Source: Actinomycetota bacterium
GTDB taxonomy: Bacteria > Actinomycetota > Thermoleophilia > Gaiellales > Gaiellaceae
DNA length: 6,258 nt
Direction: 5' to 3'
NCBI GenBank assembly: GCA_019236545.1
Contig: JAFAIV010000117.1
Coordinates: forward strand, 1 to 6,258
Positions 1-4,897 of the stretch are shown in pieces (the first letter of the stretch is position 1; each line of letters opens with the position of its first letter). Made by a program: the position numbers and the translations under genes. The notes under the pieces were generated by a model, which was not told the DNA's origin, did not search any database, and saw nothing but the letters and a program-made list of their open reading frames with translations.

Positions 1-13
1 GACGCCGTCGCGC

Positions 14-1558
14 TCACGCGAGCTCCCCCACCTCGGCCTCGACCGCGGCGAGGATCGACCCGTCGCGGATCGCCGCGGCGACCGCCTCGATGTCCGGCGC
101 GAGCGAGCGGTCGTCGCGCAGCCGCGGCGAGAGCTCCCGGATCGCCGCCCGCGCGGCCTGCGACCCCGGCCCCGGCTCGAGCGGCGCGTGGAACTCCACC
201 GCCTGCGCGCCCGCCAGCAGCTCGATCGCGACCGCGCTCTCGCAGTTCGCGAGCACGCGCCACGCCTTCAGCCCGGCGGCGTTGCCCATCGAGACGTGAT
301 CCTCCTGCCCCGCGCTCGTCGGGATCGAGTCCACCGACGCCGGGTGGCACAGCACCTTGTTCTCGGAGACGAGCGACGCGGCCACGTACTGCGGGATCAT
401 GAACCCGCTGTTCAGCCCGCCGTCGGTGGTGAGGAACGCGGGCAGGCCGTCCGAGAGGTTCGGGTTGACGAGCCGCTCGACCCGCCGCTCCGAGATCGAC
501 GCCAGCTCGGACACCGCCATCGCCAGCGCGTCGAGCGCGAACGCCAGCGGCTGCCCGTGGAAATTCCCGTTGGAGACGAGCTGCTCGTCGTCCACGAGGA
601 CGAGCGGGTTGTCGGTCGCCGCGTTGAGCTCGACCGAGACGGTGTAATCGACGTAGTCGAGGAGGTCGCGCGAGGCGCCGTGCACCTGCGGCGCGCAGCG
701 GAGCGAGTACGCGTCCTGCACCTTGTCGCACCAGCGGTGCGCCTCGATGATCGCGCTCCCCTCGAGCAGCCGGAGGACGTTCGCCGCGGCGTCGGCCTGG
801 CCGCGCAGCGGGCGCAGCGCCTGGATCTGCGGCAGGAAGGACGTCCGCGAGCCCTGGAGCGCCTCGACCGAGAGGGCGCACGCGATGTCCGCGGCGCGCG
901 CGAGCCGCCGCGCGCGCACGAGCCCGAGCGCCCCGACCGCCGCCATGAACTGCGTGCCGTTGATCAGCGAGAGCCCCTCCTTCGCCTCGAGCGCGATCGG
1001 CTCGAGGCCGACACGCGCGAGCGCCTCGCCGCCGGGGACGCGCTCGCCGTCGACGAACGCCTCGCCCTCGCCGACGAGCGGGAGGGCGAGATGCGCGAGC
1101 GGCGCGAGGTCGCCCGACGCGCCGACCGAGCCGCGGCTCGGCACGCGCGGGAGGACGCCGCGCGAGAGGCACTCGAGCAGCAGCTCCGCCGTCGCCACGC
1201 GCGCGCCCGAGTTCCCCTTCGCGAGCGTGTTCGCACGGAGGAGCATCGCCGCGCGGACGACCTCGTCCGGGTACGGCTCGCCGACGCCGCACGCGTGCGA
1301 CCGGAGCAGCCGCAGCTGCAGCTCGCCGGTCAGCTCCTCCGGGATCGAGCGCGAGACGAAGCGTCCGAAGCCGGTGTTGACGCCGTAGGTGTGCTCCTCC
1401 GACCCGTGCGCCGCGCGTTCGACCAAGGCCCGCGCGGCGCGCATCTTCTCGCGCGCCTCGTCGGTCAGCACGGCGGCCGCGCCGTCGACGGCGACCGCCC
1501 AGACGTCGGCGACCGTCAGATCGTCGCCGGTGAGGCCGATCGCGGTCCGCGCCGACAC
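14..1558 (-). CDS. hutH: Histidine ammonia-lyase (HutH)
   Basis: This cytoplasmic enzyme removes ammonia from L-histidine to give trans-urocanate, the first step of histidine degradation. The 514-residue product is the usual family length. The MIO cofactor triad Ala147-Ser148-Gly149 lies in GSVGASGDLAPLAH. Other expected active-site residues are visible: Tyr58 in YGVNTGFG, Asn200 in LINGTQ, Gln282, Tyr285 and Arg288 in QDAYSLR, Phe334 in NFHG and Glu419 in QEDHVSM. The Ser87-His88 pair and Glu419 are the residues that mark histidine-specific lyases, whereas phenylalanine and tyrosine lyases carry other residues there, so I favour HAL over PAL or TAL. Translation starts at a GTG, ends at TGA, and follows the formimidoyltransferase stop by 9 bp. 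No clear Shine-Dalgarno is seen, so translational coupling to the upstream gene is likely. The 13 bases beyond its stop are too short to identify the next gene. Confidence 0.96.
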   Translation of the reverse strand: MSARTAIGLTGDDLTVADVWAVAVDGAAAVLTDEAREKMRAARALVERAAHGSEEHTYGVNTGFGRFVSRSIPEELTGELQLRLLRSHACGVGEPYPDEVVRAAMLLRANTLAKGNSGARVATAELLLECLSRGVLPRVPSRGSVGASGDLAPLAHLALPLVGEGEAFVDGERVPGGEALARVGLEPIALEAKEGLSLINGTQFMAAVGALGLVRARRLARAADIACALSVEALQGSRTSFLPQIQALRPLRGQADAAANVLRLLEGSAIIEAHRWCDKVQDAYSLRCAPQVHGASRDLLDYVDYTVSVELNAATDNPLVLVDDEQLVSNGNFHGQPLAFALDALAMAVSELASISERRVERLVNPNLSDGLPAFLTTDGGLNSGFMIPQYVAASLVSENKVLCHPASVDSIPTSAGQEDHVSMGNAAGLKAWRVLANCESAVAIELLAGAQAVEFHAPLEPGPGSQAARAAIRELSPRLRDDRSLAPDIEAVAAAIRDGSILAAVEAEVGELA

Positions 1559-1567
1559 ACGACGAGT

Positions 1568-2440
1568 CTAGAGCCGAAGCTCGAGCACCCGCGACGCGTC
1601 GAACCCGTCGATGCGCAGCACGTGCCCGGCCGCGGCGAGGGCGGCCCCGGCGGGCATCAGGCCGACGAGCTCGGACGAGAGGACGTGCAGGCCGCGCTTC
1701 TCCGCCTCGTGCTCGATGGTGCGGACGATGTCGTGCAGCGGCGCCGCGGCCCAATCCTCGATGTTGAGGCTGACCTGGACGCGGCCCGCGAGCGGCAGGC
1801 GCAGCCCGAGGGCGCGGACGCCGGGGAAGCCGCCGTCGCGCTCGCGGACGACGGCCGCGATCTCGCGCGCGGCGGCGAGGTCGTCGCCTGAGAGGTCGAC
1901 GTTGAAGGCGATCAGCGGCGGCCGCGCGCCGACGATGACGCCACCCGCGGACGGGTCGAGCCTGGATGGCCCGAAGTCCGGCGCGAGCTCGCCGGCGTCG
2001 ATCCGGCGCTGCAGCTCCTCGGGCCCGCCGCGTCGGTAGAACGCCGGCCCGTGCCCCGGCTTCAGGTCGGCGTAGAGGAAGACGGGCAGCCCGAGCTCCT
2101 CGCCGATCCGCCGCGCGAGCGAGAGCGCGGTCTCGCGCGCGCGGGGGGCGTCCGCGGCCGTCACGGGCACGACCGGGACGACGTCGGCGACGCCGATCCG
2201 CGGGTGCGCGCCCTCGTGCGCGCGCAGGTCGATGCGCTCGCGCGCGACGCGGATCGCCGCGAGCAGCGCCTCGACGAGCGGCTCCGGCTGCGCGACGAGG
2301 GTGAAGACGGAGCGGTTGTGGTCCTCGTCGGTGTGGACGTCGAGCAGCTCGGCGTGCTCGGCGATCGCGATGCCGATCGCCTCGATCGTGGCGCGGTCGC
2401 GCCCCTCGGAGAAGTTCGGGACCGCCTCGAGCGGCTGCAC
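1568..2440 (-). CDS. ftcD: Glutamate formimidoyltransferase, monofunctional (FTCD N-terminal type)
   Basis: The enzyme transfers the formimino group of N-formimino-L-glutamate to tetrahydrofolate, releasing glutamate and 5-formimino-THF, and so links histidine breakdown to one-carbon metabolism. With the GTG at 2440 the product has 290 residues. Family signatures are clear: PNFSEG (about 8-13), HNRSVFT (about 41-47), HEGAHPRIGVADVVPVVPV (about 75-93) with the likely catalytic second His (about 79), APDFGPS (about 153-159) and the C-terminal subdomain with QVSLNIEDW and ELVGLMP. The length covers only the two transferase subdomains, so the cyclodeaminase half of the vertebrate bifunctional enzyme is absent. 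An upstream in-frame GTG at 2458 adds six residues, but it lies inside a perfect hairpin. The GTG at 2440 has GGGAG eight bases upstream and places the first motif where the family usually has it. The gene ends in TAG, 9 bp before hutH, supporting a shared hut transcript. Confidence 0.93.
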   Translation of the reverse strand: MQPLEAVPNFSEGRDRATIEAIGIAIAEHAELLDVHTDEDHNRSVFTLVAQPEPLVEALLAAIRVARERIDLRAHEGAHPRIGVADVVPVVPVTAADAPRARETALSLARRIGEELGLPVFLYADLKPGHGPAFYRRGGPEELQRRIDAGELAPDFGPSRLDPSAGGVIVGARPPLIAFNVDLSGDDLAAAREIAAVVRERDGGFPGVRALGLRLPLAGRVQVSLNIEDWAAAPLHDIVRTIEHEAEKRGLHVLSSELVGLMPAGAALAAAGHVLRIDGFDASRVLELRL

Positions 2441-2453
2441 AGCTTCCGCTCCC

Positions 2454-2474
2454 GGCACCGGCTAAGCCGGTGCC
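2454..2474. promoter_or_regulatory. 21-bp perfect palindrome ahead of ftcD-hutH (operator or hairpin)
   Basis: Arms GGCACCGGCT and AGCCGGTGCC, 10 bp each, are exact reverse complements around a single central A. The element lies in the short gap between the DUF4395 gene and the hut pair, directly upstream of the favoured GTG at 2440. It is symmetric enough to be a dimeric repressor site. As RNA it could form a 9-10 bp hairpin ending the upstream transcript or shaping the leader. No U-run follows it on the minus strand, which weakens the case for a classical intrinsic terminator. Its role is inferred; only the symmetry is seen. Confidence 0.5.
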
Positions 2475-2497
2475 TCCGCTCTCGGGCGTGCTCCGTC

Positions 2498-2524
2498 GAG
2501 CCTACGCACGCGCTGAGCCTACGC
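2498..2524. repeat. Tandem 10-bp direct repeat (GAGCCTACGC, 17-bp period)
   Basis: GAGCCTACGC occurs at 2498-2507 and again at 2515-2524, separated by 7 bp. The second copy covers the TAG stop of the DUF4395 gene. On the minus strand each copy contains TAGGCT, which fits the loose actinobacterial -10 pattern TANNNT; the copy at 2504-2499 would place a transcription start near 2492 for ftcD-hutH. It could be a regulator site, a promoter, or chance. No good -35 box is seen. Confidence 0.3.
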
Positions 2525-2989
2525 GTACGGCGCGCAGTCCTCGCAGACCGACGGCGGCACCAGGCCGAGCCGCATCCCGAGGAAGAAGGCCTTGCAGCCG
2601 ACGCACAGCCCGAAGCCGGACTCGAGCGACGCGAAGACGGCGATCACCGCGACGAGCGCGTACGCCTCCTCCTCGAAGCCCGCGAAGAAGAGCGCTGTCG
2701 CGGTGACGGTGAAGACGGCGCCGATCGTCTGGGCGAAGCGCTTCGCCGGGCCCGGCGAGTAGCGGTGGGCGAACGGGAGCCGCGGCGTCACGACGCGCGT
2801 CGCGAGCAGCCCGAGCGGGCTCAGCTTCGGGCCGGTCAGCGCCCGGGCGACGAAGCCGTAGGCGAGCACCGGAATCAGCCAGCCCTGCTGGAATGCGATC
2901 GCGAGGACGGAGACGACCGCCACCGTGCCCGCGACGAGCCGGGCCGAGGTCTCGTTGACGGGGTTGGGAAACGAGAGCAGATCGCGCAT
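2519..2989 (-). CDS. DUF4395 family integral membrane protein
   Basis: This 156-residue membrane protein resembles the DUF4395 family, whose function I do not know. It opens with FPNPVNETSARL near residue 7, the usual start of the domain. About four hydrophobic segments follow (roughly residues 16-32, 37-52, 88-104 and 108-125), with a basic loop containing PKLSPLGLLATRV and PAKRFAQTIG between them. The C-terminus carries two CxxC pairs, CVGC (about 129-132) and CEDC (about 149-152), which could bind a metal or act in thiol or sulfur chemistry; that is inference. I chose the ATG at 2989. An upstream ATG at 3031 would add 14 residues unlike the family and would overlap the start of the divergent glycosylase gene. 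No strong ribosome site is seen; TATCCT lies ten bases upstream. The downstream gap to ftcD is about 80 bp, so co-transcription with hut genes is possible but unproven. Confidence 0.85.
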   Translation of the reverse strand: MRDLLSFPNPVNETSARLVAGTVAVVSVLAIAFQQGWLIPVLAYGFVARALTGPKLSPLGLLATRVVTPRLPFAHRYSPGPAKRFAQTIGAVFTVTATALFFAGFEEEAYALVAVIAVFASLESGFGLCVGCKAFFLGMRLGLVPPSVCEDCAPYA

Positions 2990-2999
2990 GGCTTCAAAA

Positions 3000-3005
3000 A
3001 GGATA
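3000..3005 (-). promoter_or_regulatory. Candidate -10 box (TATCCT) for the DUF4395 gene
   Basis: TATCCT on the minus strand matches four of six bases of TATAAT and the TANNNT pattern, and lies ten bases before the ATG at 2989. A start of transcription seven bases downstream would leave a leader of only about three nucleotides. No -35 match is seen at normal spacing, so this is weak. Confidence 0.25.
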
Positions 3006-3009
3006 GTGG

Positions 3010-3645
3010 ATGACCGTCCGCAAGGCGTCATACAGATCTCTCCGCTCGCTCCAGGCCGACACCGCCCGCTGCCGCGCCTGCGTCGAGGCGGGGTTCCCGC
3101 TCGAGTCGCTTCCCGTGCGCGCGCCGCTCGCCGGCCAGCGCGCGTACCTCTTCGGGCAGGCGCCGGGGATCGTCGAGGGAGAGGAGCGGCGGCCCTGGCG
3201 CGGCCGAGCCGGGCAGGCGCTCCGGCGCTGGCTCGAGCTCGACGAGGACGCGTTCTATACCTCTTTCTATTGCGCGTCGGTGACGCGCTGCTATCCCGGC
3301 CGCGCGGCGTCGGGCCGCGGCGACCGGACGCCGACGCCGCGCGAGCAGGAGCTGTGCGAGTTCTGGCGCGACTGGGAGCTCGAGCTGCTGCGCCCGACGC
3401 TGATCGTCACCGTCGGCGGACTGGCGTTGCGGCGGATGCTCGGCCTCGCGCACCTGACCGCCGCCGTCGGCGAGCGCTACGAGCGCGACGGCGCGGTCGT
3501 CGTCCCGCTCCCCCACCCGTCCGGCGCGAGCGGCTGGCTCAACCTTCCGGCGAACCGGGCGCGGCTGGAGGTCGCGGCCGCGCTCGTCCGGGATGAGCTC
3601 AGACGCGTGCCGACACGACGATCGGCGTCGTCGTCGGCTTCGTGA
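3010..3645 (+). CDS. Uracil-DNA glycosylase superfamily protein, iron-sulfur (family 4-like)
   Basis: This is probably a DNA-repair enzyme that excises uracil from DNA. The 211-residue product has motif A as GQAPG (49-53) followed by GRAGQALRRWL (65-75), and a late motif PHPSGASGW (168-176). Four cysteines, C21 and C24 (CRAC), C94 (TRCYPG) and C116 (REQELC), sit where family 4 enzymes bind a 4Fe-4S cluster, including the TPTP stretch (107-110) before the last one. It differs from textbook family 4 enzymes: Gln50 replaces the Glu of GEAPG, and HPSG replaces HPSA. It may therefore be a distinct subgroup with altered substrate preference. The ATG is well supported by AAGGA six bases upstream (2999-3003). 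The last 47 bases overlap the convergent anti-sigma gene and encode a Ser/Arg-rich tail that looks unstructured. The divergent DUF4395 start is 20 bp away. Confidence 0.85.
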   Translation: MTVRKASYRSLRSLQADTARCRACVEAGFPLESLPVRAPLAGQRAYLFGQAPGIVEGEERRPWRGRAGQALRRWLELDEDAFYTSFYCASVTRCYPGRAASGRGDRTPTPREQELCEFWRDWELELLRPTLIVTVGGLALRRMLGLAHLTAAVGERYERDGAVVVPLPHPSGASGWLNLPANRARLEVAAALVRDELRRVPTRRSASSSAS

Positions 3646-4258
3646 CACCGCCGGCGCGCTCGACCGTCACGGCGACGATCGCGCCCTTCGGCACCCGCGG
3701 CCCGAGCCTCACGACGCTCGTCGAGCCGCCGTCGAAGAGCGCGGCCGACTGCGGGACGCCGTTCTGGATCACCCACGCCTCGTAGGTCTTGCCGGTCCGG
3801 GCGCGGTGCAGGCCGGTGACCACGAGCGTCGCCTGGCCGTCGGCGCCGACGACGAGCGAGCCGTTCGCGCCCTTGATGCCGACCGCCTGGAGCGCGCTCC
3901 GCGACGCGCTGAGCTGGGAGTGGAGCACGGCATTCCAGACGCCGAGGCCGACGACGGCGCAGGCGGCCACCGCCGCGACGGCGGCGAGCGTCCGCGGGCG
4001 CGCCCAGCGCGGCCGGAGCGGGACGACGTTCGGCCGCTCGGCGCGTGCCGTCGAGAGGATCCGCGCCCGCAGCGCGGGCGGCGGCTCGACCGGGTCGACC
4101 GCGAGCGCGAGCGCCCCGGCCGTCTCCTGGAAGGCGGCGAGCTCCGCGCGGCAGCGCTCGCAGGTGGCGAGGTGCTCGACGTACTCGCTCTCGTCCTGGG
4201 GGTCGAGGGCGTGCAGCGCGTACCCGGCGGTCAGCTCGTGGATCAGGTCGTTTGCCAC
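3599..4258 (-). CDS. RskA-like membrane anti-sigma factor with ZAS-type zinc motif
   Basis: The protein likely holds the adjacent ECF sigma factor inactive at the membrane until a signal releases it. In 219 residues there is a cytoplasmic N-terminal anti-sigma domain with H-x3-C-x2-C (His29, Cys33, Cys36), a single transmembrane helix at about 90-112, and an extracytoplasmic C-terminal domain of RskA type with GKTYEAWVIQNGVPQSAALF (156-175). Start is a GTG overlapping the sigma gene's last 16 bases, with GGAG eight bases upstream inside the sigma frame, so translation is probably coupled and the two proteins made in balance. The stop is TGA. The 3' end overlaps the convergent glycosylase gene by 47 bp. 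The signal is unknown; release by regulated proteolysis is typical of this family but is not visible here. Confidence 0.93.
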   Translation of the reverse strand: MANDLIHELTAGYALHALDPQDESEYVEHLATCERCRAELAAFQETAGALALAVDPVEPPPALRARILSTARAERPNVVPLRPRWARPRTLAAVAAVAACAVVGLGVWNAVLHSQLSASRSALQAVGIKGANGSLVVGADGQATLVVTGLHRARTGKTYEAWVIQNGVPQSAALFDGGSTSVVRLGPRVPKGAIVAVTVERAGGVTKPTTTPIVVSARV

Positions 4259-4857
4259 GACTCCCTCTCCGCAGACTCGAGGATCTCGCGCAGTGTGCCG
4301 AGCGCCGCGAACATCTGGCTCTTGATCGTGCCGAGCGGGCGGCCGAGGCGCTCGGCGAGCTCGGACTGGGTGAAGCCGCCGTAGTAGGCGAGCTCGAGGG
4401 TCTCGCGCTGGTGGTCCGGCAGGCGCCGGAGCGCCGCCTGGACGCGCTCGCGCTCGAACCGCAGCCAGGCCGAGTCGGCGGCGGACGGCTCAGCGCCGGT
4501 GTCGCGGCTCTCGTCGAGGACGTCGGCCCGGCGCCGCTCCTCGCGGCGGACGAGGTCGACGGCGCGCCGGTGGACGAGGGTGAGGATCCACGTCGAGGCG
4601 CGCGCCTTCTCCGGGACGAACCGCTCGGCGCCGCGCCAGATCGCGAGGAACGCCTCCTGCACCGCGTCCTCCGCGAGCGCCGCGTCGCGCAGCACTCGCC
4701 GCGCCAGTCCGTAGGCCGTCGCGCCGTGCCGGTCGTAGAGCTCCGCGAGCGCAACCTCGTCGGAGCGGGCGACGAGGGCGACGAGCGCCTCGTCGGACAG
4801 GTGCGCCATGTCCCGCACGTCGTCCATTCGCCCCCCGGGCGCGTTCGGTTCGCCCAT
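4243..4857 (-). CDS. ECF RNA polymerase sigma factor, SigK-like
   Basis: This alternative sigma factor would direct RNA polymerase to a small stress or envelope regulon. The 204-residue product has sigma region 2 at about 36-105 (YDRHGATAYGLARRVL, DAVQEAFLAIWRG, WILTLVHRRAVDLVRRE) and region 4 at about 138-190, with LPDHQRETLELAYYGG and a helix-turn-helix FTQSELAERLGRPLGTIKSQ. These resemble SigK, and the anti-sigma partner downstream agrees. There is no cysteine in the protein, so the disulfide redox switch described for Mycobacterium tuberculosis SigK cannot operate here. The start is uncertain. The ATG at 4857 has no Shine-Dalgarno but lies seven bases after TAGTCT, fitting a leaderless transcript. 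The ATG at 4827 follows a G-run and gives an N-terminus closer to SigK length. The target promoters cannot be told from this window. Confidence 0.93.
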   Translation of the reverse strand: MGEPNAPGGRMDDVRDMAHLSDEALVALVARSDEVALAELYDRHGATAYGLARRVLRDAALAEDAVQEAFLAIWRGAERFVPEKARASTWILTLVHRRAVDLVRREERRRADVLDESRDTGAEPSAADSAWLRFERERVQAALRRLPDHQRETLELAYYGGFTQSELAERLGRPLGTIKSQMFAALGTLREILESAERESWQTT

Positions 4858-4864
4858 GCCCGGG

Positions 4865-4892
4865 AGACTAGAGGTGCTGTCGGTACGCTCAA
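4865..4892 (-). promoter_or_regulatory. Candidate promoter for the sigma/anti-sigma operon
   Basis: On the minus strand TTGAGC (4892-4887) and TAGTCT (4870-4865) are 16 bp apart; they match four of six -35 and three of six -10 consensus bases and fit TANNNT. Seven bases separate TAGTCT from the ATG at 4857, so transcription could begin at the start codon. I saw no clear ECF-type promoter here, so autoregulation is not supported by sequence alone. Confidence 0.3.
4884..4889 (+). promoter_or_regulatory. Candidate -10 box (TACGCT) for the ABC transporter
   Basis: TACGCT fits TANNNT and ends eight bases before the GTG at 4898, as expected for a leaderless mRNA. No -35 match is seen at 16-18 bp. 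It overlaps the spacer of the opposing candidate promoter of the sigma gene, so the two promoters, if real, would compete. Confidence 0.22.
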
Positions 4893-4897
4893 AGGTC

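Noticed and set aside
188..1891. Long plus-strand open frame (567 codons) opposite hutH and ftcD
   Set aside because: It is antisense to two clearly recognised enzymes, is very rich in Arg, Glu, Asp and Val with no domain, and is the usual product of G/C third positions on the other strand.
2051..3013. Plus-strand 320-codon frame opposite ftcD and DUF4395
   Set aside because: Antisense shadow with charged low-complexity composition; it also runs across the palindrome gap with no ribosome site.
3253..3273. Locally AT-rich patch in the glycosylase gene
   Set aside because: It encodes a run of aromatic and small residues (FYTSFYC) whose codons allow T; it shows no symmetry or promoter-like spacing.
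3838..3852. Short palindrome CGTCGGCGCCGACG within the anti-sigma gene
   Set aside because: Made only of G/C-rich dinucleotides common in this gene and encoded by ordinary codons; such 14-bp symmetry is not surprising at this composition.
3477..4892. Minus-strand 471-codon frame covering both sigma and anti-sigma genes
   Set aside because: It is a shifted frame over two well-supported genes and gives an Arg/Ser/Ala-rich sequence without motifs.
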